A stretch of DNA of 64,000 nucleotides from DASSBR01 sp035708085 (lineage in GTDB: Bacteria > Pseudomonadota > Gammaproteobacteria > Natronospirales > DASSBR01). The position numbers and the translations under genes were made by a program. The notes under the pieces were generated by a model that saw only the letters and a list, made by a program, of their open reading frames with translations, did not search any database and was not told where the DNA came from. Positions 42,242-50,729 of the stretch are shown here, in pieces; the first letter of the stretch is position 1; every line of letters begins with the position of its first letter. The stretch covers positions 1 through 64,000 of the forward strand of contig DASSTE010000028.1 in assembly GCA_035708085.1 (NCBI GenBank). Reading direction: 5' to 3'.

Positions 42242-43432
42242 TCAGGCCTGCACCACCGGTTTCCGCTCTTCCTGTGCATGAGGAATGATATCCGTTCCAT
42301 ATTCATGGACATCGAAATAGTCCAGTACTGCCTGCATTTTCTGAATCTCGTCCGCGCTGAAGAACGATTGCCACTTCGCCAGCTGCTTATGCTTGCTGTC
42401 CCTGAAGGTCGCCTCCTGCGTGGTTGAACTGGGCATTTCTATCCGGTCGTAAATCCTTGGCGGTATCGGCGTGCGCCAGTGATCGAATATCCTTTGCAGC
42501 TCCGTTTTCGGATTCAGCAGCAGGTTTTCGTAGTAGACGGTAATCCAGTCCGTGCCGTTCCTGGGATTCCTCAACGCCACCAGGTTCGCCATACACCAGT
42601 CCGCAACCAGCGCTTCAGCTCGCGTACGGATGCCGGTTAAAAATTCCCGATGCTCGAGATAATGCTGATTGTAGCGGCAATCGGGTATCCGATAGCCATG
42701 GAACTCGCGGTTCGAGTTGCTCAGATTCAGCTTCGAGGCGGCAATGGCGAATGGGTGCCTGATGAGACACACGGGCGCATACCGGAACTCGAAATTCCGC
42801 GTCAGCCACGGCAGCAGTGCATTGGCGTAGCAAAACTTGACGATCATCTTGTCGGCGAGAAGAAACGACCACGTCGACGACATCCACGACGAAAGCAGCT
42901 TGCCTCGAAACAGTTGCTCGAACAGCGCCGCGGCTTCGGGCCAGTCTGCGTCTTCCGGTATGTATTGATTCCACCAGAAGCCCAACGCCTTGAACGGGCT
43001 GGCCGGCGCAAGATAAAGCGGCTCGTCGAGAATGGCGGTTCGCGGAATCAGCGCCAGCGACTCCGCCAGCCAGGTGCTGCCGCCCCGCTCATTCGCCGAA
43101 ATAATCAGATTCTGGCGGGGATCGAAGTCGCACCACTTGCGCAACAACTTCACCTTGTACCAGGTTGCAGTTTTTCGCAGCGAACCGGTCTCCCCGTTAT
43201 TCTTTAAAGTGTAGCCGGGATTTCCGCCGGCGTGCCCGAAGCGGCGGGAAATCATGCCGATCAGAACGATCCCGACGACCCATGCGGCCGCGAAGCCGGC
43301 GAGCAAATGCCAGAACGGCGTCTTGACGACGCGCCAGCAGTAATCCAGACCAAGAATGAGAGCTGTGCTGTAGATGATGCCCGCAACCAGCGGCCAGGCC
43401 AGGCGGCCCTTGCACCAGAAGTACGTGGTCAT
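42242..43432 (-). CDS. Membrane-anchored sulfotransferase
   Basis: 396 residues. Two hydrophobic helices at about 12-32 and 43-62 are followed by a cytoplasmic sulfotransferase-like domain: NLIISANERGGSTWLAESL (109-125) is the 5'-phosphosulfate loop and CLIRHPFAIAASKLNLS is the 3'-phosphate site. The membrane anchor suggests action on lipid-linked or membrane-bound acceptors. The ATG overlaps the stop of the phosphatidylserine-decarboxylase-like gene (ATGA). It ends 5 bases from the convergent stop of paralog C. Confidence 0.82.
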   Translation of the reverse strand: MTTYFWCKGRLAWPLVAGIIYSTALILGLDYCWRVVKTPFWHLLAGFAAAWVVGIVLIGMISRRFGHAGGNPGYTLKNNGETGSLRKTATWYKVKLLRKWCDFDPRQNLIISANERGGSTWLAESLALIPRTAILDEPLYLAPASPFKALGFWWNQYIPEDADWPEAAALFEQLFRGKLLSSWMSSTWSFLLADKMIVKFCYANALLPWLTRNFEFRYAPVCLIRHPFAIAASKLNLSNSNREFHGYRIPDCRYNQHYLEHREFLTGIRTRAEALVADWCMANLVALRNPRNGTDWITVYYENLLLNPKTELQRIFDHWRTPIPPRIYDRIEMPSSTTQEATFRDSKHKQLAKWQSFFSADEIQKMQAVLDYFDVHEYGTDIIPHAQEERKPVVQA

Positions 43433-44142
43433 CCGCTTTCTCCCGATGACAGGATTGTTTCACCCGCCGTCACGCGCTGGCCGGGGCTGACGCTCACGGC
43501 CATTCCGGGCGGTAACTGCAGAACGACCGTGCTGCCAAGCAGCATCCGGCTGATTCGCTGACCCTTTTGCAGATGCTGGCCCGGCTGCACCCAGACCCTG
43601 ATCCGCCTCGCCCAGTAACTGGTGATCAGCCGCACTTTCACGGTGCCCAGGGCGCCCTTGATGGTGATGACCTTCTGGACCGGCGCACCGTGCTCGCGCA
43701 TGTAAATCCGGTGCCTGAAGCTGCCCTTTACGATACGGTCCCCGACATTTGTCACCGACTGCACGACACCCGCGATCGGAGCGCGCTGCACGTGCACGTC
43801 CCAAAATGAAAGTTGAATCTCGACGAAAGTCCACTTTGACGTCCGCAAAATCCCGCCTATGGGACCGTCAGCAGGCGCCACCACGTTCGAGCCCGCGGGG
43901 ATGTGCCGCGGCGGGTCGCGCATGAAGAAGTCGAGGAAGCCCTTGTCAACATGGCCGGAAAGGACCCATTGCTTGACCTGCGCAGTCGGCCAGCGCTGCT
44001 CAGGCGACAGGAACGGCTTGACCAACGGCGACGGGTACGGAAAGTTCGTGCCGAACAGGTACAATGCCCACCCGCATCCGGCGAGCAGCAGGAGCTGGAA
44101 CAGGAGTGTGGGCCAACGATTGCTCAGCGACCCGTTCAACAT
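43429..44142 (-). CDS. Phosphatidylserine-decarboxylase-like proenzyme
   Basis: 237 residues, one N-terminal membrane helix (about 12-31). It keeps the Psd signature order: FFMRDPPRHIP, VVAPADG (Asp92), FWDVHVQRAPIAGVV (His117), and MLLGSTVVLQLP with the LGST self-cleavage site (Gly203-Ser204) that yields the pyruvoyl group. It thus looks capable of autoprocessing and decarboxylation. In this locus the substrate may be a phosphoserine group on lipid or glycan rather than bulk phosphatidylserine. The ATG shares one base with the epimerase stop (TGATG), preferred over a TTG one codon earlier. Confidence 0.85.
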   Translation of the reverse strand: MLNGSLSNRWPTLLFQLLLLAGCGWALYLFGTNFPYPSPLVKPFLSPEQRWPTAQVKQWVLSGHVDKGFLDFFMRDPPRHIPAGSNVVAPADGPIGGILRTSKWTFVEIQLSFWDVHVQRAPIAGVVQSVTNVGDRIVKGSFRHRIYMREHGAPVQKVITIKGALGTVKVRLITSYWARRIRVWVQPGQHLQKGQRISRMLLGSTVVLQLPPGMAVSVSPGQRVTAGETILSSGESG

Positions 44143-45323
44143 CAATGCCCGACGAAGGCTGAACCGGGCGCGAGATCTTCGAAGAGGTCTTCATATCCCG
44201 ACAGGTGGTCCGAGTACTCGGCGCGCCACTGGACAAAGCGCCGCGTGCTGTCACGCCAACTGTATACCGGCTCATAGCCCAGGTCCCGGCGCGCATTGGC
44301 GATCGAATAGCGATAGCGCACAAGCTGGTGCCGGGCCAGCGCCCAATCCACCCGGGGCTGAACATCGGCCGGCGGCACACGAACCGTGCCTTCGATGCTT
44401 CGGCGTAACCCGCTTTCGAGGCCGCCCGGCAGCCTCGCGATCAGGCTGCGCACCTGCTTGTCGGCGCGGGCAAGCAATGGGTCGCCGCGCAGCGCCATCC
44501 GGACGTCGCTGGATACCAGGTGCTTGATGCTCTTCAGAATGGAGCCCCGCGGCCGCACTTCGCCGGTCACCGACCGCAGTTGTTGCTCGTCGATCGGCAC
44601 GGTCTCGAAGGTCCGGCCGGACAACCGCTCCAGTTCACGCACCAGGTCGCCCCAGCCTGCATCGGCGCCGTCGGTGATGAAATACCGCGGGCGGGCGACG
44701 GATTCGACCCGCAGGGCGAGTTCGATCGCGTGGCACAGATTGTCCACATCCACCGCATTGTACGGGCGCCGGCCCTCATCCACGAGACCGAAGCGGCCTT
44801 CGCAGAGCGTCGCCCAGACGTCCTCCATGAAGCGGGATGCGTAGCCGGCGATGTTCGGCGGGCAAAGAATGACCGTTTCGATGCCCTTGCGGCCGGCATC
44901 CATCACCTTGTCGTCCTGCCTGATCTTCATCTCGGCGTACCCCGAGGCTGCGGACACAGGCTCGTCTTCGGTCAGTTCCGCCGCAGGCCGCGATCCGCCG
45001 TAGACGGTCACGCTGCTGAGGTGAATCAGCCTTTGCACGCCGGCTGCGCGGCAACCGGCGATGATGTTGTCGAGCCCTTCGAGCATGACCTGCTGGTTGC
45101 CGCGACTGCAATTGACCACATGCGTGCAGCCCTCGAACGCCGGTTTCAGCGTCTCGGCATCCAGCAGGTTGGCGAACACCATCGGCTCGAGCTTCCGCGC
45201 CAGGTTCCAGACGTTGCCGCTGGAGTGGACAATGGCCCTGGGCGATATACCGTCCGATTTCTGCAGGCGTTCATACAACCGCCCCCCGACCAGGCCCGAA
45301 GCACCGATAATTGCGACTTTCAT
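44142..45323 (-). CDS. NAD-dependent epimerase/dehydratase family protein
   Basis: 393-residue extended short-chain dehydrogenase. MKVAIIGASGLVGGRLYERL is the NAD(P)-binding motif; LIHLSSVTVYGG holds the catalytic Ser, and the Tyr-x3-Lys is SGYAEMKIRQD. RPYNAVDVDNLCHAIELAL is typical of the family. The C-terminal 120 residues are longer than usual. It likely makes or reduces an activated sugar or polyol. It is 4-base coupled to the upstream oxidoreductase and coupled to the downstream Psd-like gene. Confidence 0.85.
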   Translation of the reverse strand: MKVAIIGASGLVGGRLYERLQKSDGISPRAIVHSSGNVWNLARKLEPMVFANLLDAETLKPAFEGCTHVVNCSRGNQQVMLEGLDNIIAGCRAAGVQRLIHLSSVTVYGGSRPAAELTEDEPVSAASGYAEMKIRQDDKVMDAGRKGIETVILCPPNIAGYASRFMEDVWATLCEGRFGLVDEGRRPYNAVDVDNLCHAIELALRVESVARPRYFITDGADAGWGDLVRELERLSGRTFETVPIDEQQLRSVTGEVRPRGSILKSIKHLVSSDVRMALRGDPLLARADKQVRSLIARLPGGLESGLRRSIEGTVRVPPADVQPRVDWALARHQLVRYRYSIANARRDLGYEPVYSWRDSTRRFVQWRAEYSDHLSGYEDLFEDLAPGSAFVGH

Positions 45324-46360
45324 GACAGCACCTCCGCGTCGGCCAGCGGCTCCCGCTCGGCTTCGGCGAGGGGTCGTCTTGCAGCGTACATGGCATGAAT
45401 CAATTCCAGCGAACGCTGCCCTTCCGCTACCGGCACTTCCGGATCACGACCCTGCTCGCACGCCCGTACGAAATCCAGCAACTGGCGCTGGAACCGGTCC
45501 AGCTCCGGACGGGGGCGCCTGTGTGCGCCATCGGGTTTGACGGTCAAATGAACGCCGCCGCCCGCCGGCGCCAGAACGGGCCAGCTGTCTTCATCCTCGC
45601 CAAAATAGACGCGTCCCTTCGCCGTATCGAGCACCATTCCGCCGGTCAGGCCGCGGGTTTTCGAAAACCGCAGGGCCGCCGTCGTCGGGCCGCCGTCGCG
45701 CTCGAACCGGAACCGCATGATCGCGTTCGCTTCCGGGCCGCCCTCGGCGTCGTCGAAGTACTGCGACTCGACGGGCATTCCGAACCAGTGCAGCATTCGA
45801 TCGAGGAAATGGGTGGCGGTAATCATCACGACGCCGCCGCCGGCCGTGCCGGTGCGGGTGTTGTAGGCGCTGAAAGGCGCCCAGCCGCCGCGCGTACCCG
45901 ACTGGAAAACGAATCGACGGATATGGCCGAAGTAGCCGTCCCTGATCAGACCGCCCATAAAAGCGACGTTGTCCTGGAAGCGGCTGCAGTAGCCGACGCC
46001 GGCCGGAATACCCGCCGCACCGGCGGCCTTCACGATCCGCTCGCCCTGCTCGACTGTCGCCGCCAGCGGCTTTTCGATCAGTACCGGAACGCCGGCGTTG
46101 AGCAGCGTAACCGCTGCATCGGCGTGAAGGTGATTGGGGGTTGCAATGACCGCACCGTCGACCTCGCCGATAATGTCTTCGACGGTGCTCGCCATGAGCG
46201 GCTTGAGGCCGTAATCGTCCGCGACTTCGCACGCCCGATCCATTGCGGTATCGACCAGCGCGCCAATCTCGACATCAGGGAGACTTAATGCCGCCGGCAG
46301 GTGGCACTGCAGGGTGACTTTGCCTACGCCAATCAGCGCAAGCCTGAATTTCCTGTGCAT
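45320..46360 (-). CDS. Gfo/Idh/MocA-family oxidoreductase
   Basis: 346-residue NAD(P)-dependent sugar or inositol dehydrogenase-like enzyme. N-terminal Rossmann LALIGVGKVTLQCHLPAAL; GAVIATPNHLHADAAVTLLN; the catalytic Lys in VLIEKPLAAT; central GGGVVMITATHFLDRMLHWF. AAGGAC precedes the ATG, and the gap to the upstream gene is 8 bases. Such enzymes often work with an epimerase on nucleotide sugars, and the epimerase is directly downstream with an ATGA overlap. Confidence 0.9.
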   Translation of the reverse strand: MHRKFRLALIGVGKVTLQCHLPAALSLPDVEIGALVDTAMDRACEVADDYGLKPLMASTVEDIIGEVDGAVIATPNHLHADAAVTLLNAGVPVLIEKPLAATVEQGERIVKAAGAAGIPAGVGYCSRFQDNVAFMGGLIRDGYFGHIRRFVFQSGTRGGWAPFSAYNTRTGTAGGGVVMITATHFLDRMLHWFGMPVESQYFDDAEGGPEANAIMRFRFERDGGPTTAALRFSKTRGLTGGMVLDTAKGRVYFGEDEDSWPVLAPAGGGVHLTVKPDGAHRRPRPELDRFQRQLLDFVRACEQGRDPEVPVAEGQRSLELIHAMYAARRPLAEAEREPLADAEVLS

Positions 46361-46368
46361 GAATGTCC

Positions 46369-48153
46369 TTATTCGATTTGCGTCAAAAAGTCCCTTCTCG
46401 AGCCAAGCATCGGTCCGAGCGCCAGCACATTCTCCACGTAATGGTCCGACGATTCAATTGCCTGGTTGAACCGGGCCAGTTGCTGCACCCGGTTCGCCTT
46501 GTCCGTTTCCCAGTACAGCCAGCCTTCCCCCAGTTGCGCGCCCAGTACAAGCGCGGCCAGAAACCGCGCCTTCTGAACCGGCCGCACGCGCCAGCGCGCA
46601 ATTCTCGACGAGCTCGCGATGACCTCGCGCAGCAATGCCTTTTCCTCGCAGCGCTCGATCGGGGGAAATCGATGCGTGTATTCTGCGGCGAGTTCGGCAG
46701 GTGCCGTGTGGGTCGTCGGCACGCCGGCAAAGTTATGCGTAAAACCGTCCAGAAGCCGCGCCTGCAGCCGCGTCCCGATCTTTTCCCGCGGATGCAGGCT
46801 GAGCGCCTGGCGCAATACCTGTCTGTCCAGGTACGGGCACAGGCTTTCCATCGTGTCCGCCTGGTACGCATGAGTCGCCAGCGATATTTTCCGCCGCGTG
46901 CGTTGCCTGAGTATGAAGTATGAAAAGCGGTTCGGCGTATCGTGGGTGCGCAACAGGCGAAGACACTTCTCTCTCAACCTGTCCACGCGCACGTTCGGAA
47001 GCAGGCCGTTCGGCGCCGCGGGCAGGTAGTCGCGCAGAAAAGCCTCGTCGCCGTCCTGCTCCAGGTATTGCGGTTTCACGTACAGCGCAGCGAGTGCGAC
47101 ATCGCCGCCGATTCCGTCAAAATTCGATTTTTTGCAGCGTTTGAGCGCCAACGCGAGGGTGGCGCAAAACAGATGATCGTCCGACTGGTAATCGGCCAGC
47201 AGATTGCGGCATTGACGAACCAACGCGCGATCTTCGGCTGTCCGCGGGTAGACCTTCCAGCCGCGCAGACCCGCGAGGCGGCACAAGCGACTTACGATGC
47301 CGCTTTCGTATTCCGTTCCGTCGGGCAGCACCTCGGGCACGGTAAAGACTTCGGGGCGTATATCGTGATCCAGCAGCCAGGCCAGAATCCGGCGGCTGTC
47401 ATCGCCGCCGGACAAGGTCAGCATGGTGTTTGCGGGCGCATCGTACAGGCTCGTCAGCCGGCCCATTGCCTGCGAGAAGAGCGTCTGCTGTTCATTCAGA
47501 AAATCATTGAGGTCGTACGACTTGAGCTCGATCGAGTCGAGAAAGTGCTCGTATCTGCCGGAGCGGTGACGGGTCGCGGAAAACGATATTACCTCCGCCT
47601 CCGCAAAACGTGTTACGCCCTCCACCAGCGTGTGATCCTCGAGCGGATAGCCGAAAGCCAGACGCTCCTCCCACGCCGTAAAATTCGGCCTCGGCTCCTC
47701 CTGGACGGCGATAACGGCTTTCAGATCGGAGGCGACGACATAGCCGCCCTGGATCTTCGCCCAGTGAAGCGGGCGTATGCCGAGCTTGTCGACGCCGGCT
47801 TCGAGCGTCTCAAGTTGGGCATGCCATCGCGCCCAGGCAAAGACGCCGTCGCCATTCGCGAGCGCAGCCGGACCTTTCAGGGCCAGTTCGTCAAGCAGCG
47901 CGCCGCGGGAATCACTGAAAAAGTACCCGCACAGTACGCCTTTCCAGCCATGGGAATCGATGGGTTGACCCGCCGTATTGACCGGATCCGGGCCGACCCT
48001 GATCAGGTAGCAGAGCGATTCGCGGCCTGCGTAAGATCGTTCTTCGGCATTGCGCGCTGCATTCAAAGTCATTACGCCGAGCAAGCGCGTTTTCAGATTT
48101 TCGAACCGGGCCGCATGCCTGCGCTCCATGATCAGAGCCGCAAGTTTCGCCAT
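46369..48153 (-). CDS. Asparagine-synthetase-like protein lacking the glutaminase cysteine
   Basis: 594 residues. The N-terminal domain has amidotransferase remnants (NGDGVFAWARW, VDKLGIRPLHWAKI, YVVASDLKAV) but starts MAKLAAL, with no Cys2, and the first 60 residues do not align to the catalytic fold. The synthetase domain has an intact PP-loop TLSGGDDSRR (246-255) and a degenerate GIGGDVA. It would use ammonia or a different amine. It differs from the S[TS]GYDSPA family and from the canonical enzymes at 50730 and 55055. The role in the locus is likely glycan or lipid amidation; this is inference. GAGGTGAG lies before the ATG. Confidence 0.72.
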   Translation of the reverse strand: MAKLAALIMERRHAARFENLKTRLLGVMTLNAARNAEERSYAGRESLCYLIRVGPDPVNTAGQPIDSHGWKGVLCGYFFSDSRGALLDELALKGPAALANGDGVFAWARWHAQLETLEAGVDKLGIRPLHWAKIQGGYVVASDLKAVIAVQEEPRPNFTAWEERLAFGYPLEDHTLVEGVTRFAEAEVISFSATRHRSGRYEHFLDSIELKSYDLNDFLNEQQTLFSQAMGRLTSLYDAPANTMLTLSGGDDSRRILAWLLDHDIRPEVFTVPEVLPDGTEYESGIVSRLCRLAGLRGWKVYPRTAEDRALVRQCRNLLADYQSDDHLFCATLALALKRCKKSNFDGIGGDVALAALYVKPQYLEQDGDEAFLRDYLPAAPNGLLPNVRVDRLREKCLRLLRTHDTPNRFSYFILRQRTRRKISLATHAYQADTMESLCPYLDRQVLRQALSLHPREKIGTRLQARLLDGFTHNFAGVPTTHTAPAELAAEYTHRFPPIERCEEKALLREVIASSSRIARWRVRPVQKARFLAALVLGAQLGEGWLYWETDKANRVQQLARFNQAIESSDHYVENVLALGPMLGSRRDFLTQIE

Positions 48154-48159
48154 TGCCGC

Positions 48160-49344
48160 TCACCTCGCTATAGATTCGGCCCGCGAACACTGCGATTGCG
48201 CCACCAGTTCGTGGGCAAGCGCTTCTACGACGCGTGCGTTATGGTCCCAGGTAAGATCGCGGGTTTCCATCGTACGCTGCGCTTGATCGCTCAACCTCGC
48301 ACGCAGGGCGGCATCTGAACAAAGGCGTTCGACGGCAGTCGCGAACGAAGCCGGGTTGTGCGGCTCGAACAGCAGGCCGTCCCGGCCGTCGGTCAGGATC
48401 TCTCGAATGTTCTCCTTGTCCGGAGCGACGATTGCGGTTCCGCAAGCCATGTACTCGAACAACTTGAGGGGCGATGCGTAATCGACGACGGCGGGCTGCA
48501 AAGCAATATCGAACGCGCGTACGTATTCGGCTACCTTGTCGCGCGGCTGTATACCCGTTACGCGCAAGCGGTCACCGATGCCCGCAGATACCGCCGAGCG
48601 CTGCAATGCCGGACATACGAGGCCGTCTCCGACCAGCAGGAAAAACAAGTTTCTGCTCCGATCTTGTCCCAGAAGTTCAACCACTCGCTCGAGCCCGTGC
48701 CATTCCCGCGCAAACCCGACAAAGCCGATTACGAGACGATCCTCGAGGCCAAGCTGCCGCTTCGCCGCTGCTTTATCCAATGTTGCGGTAAAGCGCTTCC
48801 GATTGATGCCGTTCGGAGTGACGACGATACGCCGCCGCGGCACGCCCTCGCGCGCCACACGCTCAGCGAGCACGCCGGTCACAGTCGCAACATAGTCCGC
48901 ACCGCGCCAGCTCGCACGCTCGGTGAACCGGGCCAGCCTTTTAAGAGAAATACCGCCGTAGCGACTGCGCTCGTCGTAGAGCGGGGCATTGACCTCGATG
49001 ATTAACGGAATGCCAAACCGCCGCCTCGCCCACACGCCGGAGAGCCAGAACAGGTTGTAGCGTTCGTAGATGATATCGGGCCGATGCCGACGAATCGCGC
49101 GCGCGAGATGCAGGTAATCGATCACGCTGTAGAAAAATTCGAGCAGCTCGTAGAGGGCCTTGGGCAGGTATTTCTTCAATGCCGCCACGAATCGGGATTC
49201 GCCGCCGAACGTTTGCTCGCCCGTAATGCGCGGCCCCACCATGACAATCTCGTGCCCACGGCTCCGGAGCGCAGTAGTGAGTTCGTCGATGTGGACGTAT
49301 TGTCCGTCCCTGGAGCCGATCCGATGATGGTACAGGATTTTCAT
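48160..49344 (-). CDS. Glycosyltransferase family 4
   Basis: 394-residue GT-B enzyme. MKILYHHRIGSRDGQYVHIDEL and VMVGPRITGEQTFGGES open the protein; the C-lobe has VIGFVGFAREWHGLERVVELL, LFFLLVGDGLVCPAL, and ALQPAVVDYASPLKLFEYMACGTAIVAPD (E-x7-E). I start at MKIL with GGAAGG just upstream; the open frame extends 33 codons further without support. It is 6 bases upstream of the asparagine-synthetase-like gene. Donor unknown. Confidence 0.92.
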   Translation of the reverse strand: MKILYHHRIGSRDGQYVHIDELTTALRSRGHEIVMVGPRITGEQTFGGESRFVAALKKYLPKALYELLEFFYSVIDYLHLARAIRRHRPDIIYERYNLFWLSGVWARRRFGIPLIIEVNAPLYDERSRYGGISLKRLARFTERASWRGADYVATVTGVLAERVAREGVPRRRIVVTPNGINRKRFTATLDKAAAKRQLGLEDRLVIGFVGFAREWHGLERVVELLGQDRSRNLFFLLVGDGLVCPALQRSAVSAGIGDRLRVTGIQPRDKVAEYVRAFDIALQPAVVDYASPLKLFEYMACGTAIVAPDKENIREILTDGRDGLLFEPHNPASFATAVERLCSDAALRARLSDQAQRTMETRDLTWDHNARVVEALAHELVAQSQCSRAESIAR

Positions 49345-49439
49345 ATGCCTTCCGTGGCAGCGATTTTTATGAGCGGCTATCTTAGCACGCAGCAAAGCGG
49401 TCGCCGCAACCGTGCTGCGGCGACGCGCTCGATGCCTGC

Positions 49440-50645
49440 TCAAGCGGCGGCAGGCGCCCCGCGCGGGGTTTTTACTCGGCGACCGGCTTCCGCCTCCAGT
49501 GCCGTCCGCCTGATTCCAACGAACGCTACCATGTGCCGCATTTCATTCGCCAGCGTAGTATCCTCGATCGCGACCATACCGGCGTCGACGAAGAACTGTC
49601 TTATTTCCTGCGGTCGGTACCGGAACTGGTACTGCGGACTGTAGTTGTCGAACAGGCTCAGCGCCCGTTCGCGCCGCGTGCACTTCGACAGCATCGGCCG
49701 CTCGCCTCGCAGCGCCGCGACGGCATAAACCAGTGCAGTATGCACCGGCACCGCGTGTACGCAGAGCTTCCACAACCAGCTTGTCGGAATCCGGGTCGTA
49801 ACGGACCGGATCAGGGCATTCGGCACGCCCACCCAAGCTTCGCGCTTACGATAAACCTGCACATAAACGCGCCCCTCCGGCTTGGTGACATTGACCAGCG
49901 AACGGAATGCGCGGCGCGGGTTCGGCGTGTGGTGGATGACGCCGGAAGAATGCACAAAATCGAATACCGCCGGCGCCAGCGGTGGCTGCAACAGGTCGCC
50001 CTGGACGTAATGAACGAATGGTGCATAACCGTCCGCGAACCTGGCGCGATTCGCCTGTGCCCGGCCGACAGCGCCGGTGAAGTCGAGACCTACGCTCTCG
50101 ACAGCATAAGCGCCGGTAATCGCTGCAGTCAGTGCGCCGTGCCCACATCCCGCATCGAGCAGCAGGTTGCCCGGCAAGGCTTCCTGGGTCAGCGACATGC
50201 TGTAGAGAAATTCGCGCTCGCGGAGCTTCAGATCCTTGAACCACGTCCGGTCTTCGAACTGGTAGTTACCCCACTGCAACCCGAAGCTTTGCGGGCTGCG
50301 CTCATCGGACAGCCGCGGCGTCGATGCTGTCGCATCGGGGCGACGGTGCGAAACGAGGTTTTTATGACGGGCGAAAAAGTCCGCGTATACAGCGGCGGCG
50401 TCGGGAATCAACCGCGGCGTGCCTTCGATAACGGGATAGACATTGCCCGACTTCTTGCTGAAGAGAATTCCTTCCGTTATCTCCTCACCATAAAGCCGCT
50501 CGACGGCAGCTTTGTCGAAGTCTTGCCCCAATACCAGCGCACAGCGTCCGGGATCGAGCTTTTCGATGTGACTGTTGATAACGGCCAGCTCGAGCGCGCT
50601 TCCGTCGATGGGACACCGAACGATGTCGAGTAGTCTTCTTTTCAT
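49440..50645 (-). CDS. SAM methyltransferase with Trm112-like N-terminal domain
   Basis: 401 residues. A short N-terminal Trm112-like segment (LLDIVRCPIDGSALEL ... YPVIEGTPRLIPD) is followed by a class I methyltransferase: LLLDAGCGHGALTAAITGAY, SVGLDFTGAVGRAQ, YVQGDLLQPPLAPAVFDFVH and SSGVIHHTPNPRRAFRSLVNV. The usual zinc Cys pair is incomplete (one Cys in RCPIDG), so the zinc site may be lost. It is likely a sugar or lipid methyltransferase. GGAGGAGG precedes the ATG, and a small regulatory-looking gap lies upstream. Confidence 0.85.
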   Translation of the reverse strand: MKRRLLDIVRCPIDGSALELAVINSHIEKLDPGRCALVLGQDFDKAAVERLYGEEITEGILFSKKSGNVYPVIEGTPRLIPDAAAVYADFFARHKNLVSHRRPDATASTPRLSDERSPQSFGLQWGNYQFEDRTWFKDLKLREREFLYSMSLTQEALPGNLLLDAGCGHGALTAAITGAYAVESVGLDFTGAVGRAQANRARFADGYAPFVHYVQGDLLQPPLAPAVFDFVHSSGVIHHTPNPRRAFRSLVNVTKPEGRVYVQVYRKREAWVGVPNALIRSVTTRIPTSWLWKLCVHAVPVHTALVYAVAALRGERPMLSKCTRRERALSLFDNYSPQYQFRYRPQEIRQFFVDAGMVAIEDTTLANEMRHMVAFVGIRRTALEAEAGRRVKTPRGAPAAA

Positions 50646-50666
50646 AGCCCCCTCCTCCTTGATTTC

Positions 50667-50706
50667 GGCCCAAAATGGGCCCTAGGGACACTCTCTAGAC
50701 TACCTA
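50667..50706 (-). promoter_or_regulatory. Hairpin and CTAGG-type sites in the XrtA-core / accessory gap
   Basis: GGCCCAAAATGGGCC (50667-50681) is a small perfect hairpin. It runs into CCTAGGG (50681-50687) and, 15 bases on, CTAGACTACCTAG. The 84-base gap is the only sizeable break in the minus-strand run from 64 kb to 42 kb. CCTAGG also forms the dyad upstream of wzb, so a shared regulator is possible. No clear -10 or -35 is seen. Confidence 0.35.
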
Positions 50707-50729
50707 GTAACACACCTCCTGCTAAAAAG

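Noticed and set aside
46369..48153. Lasso-peptide cyclase
   Set aside because: No precursor, B-type protease or RiPP recognition element nearby; the context is glycan assembly.
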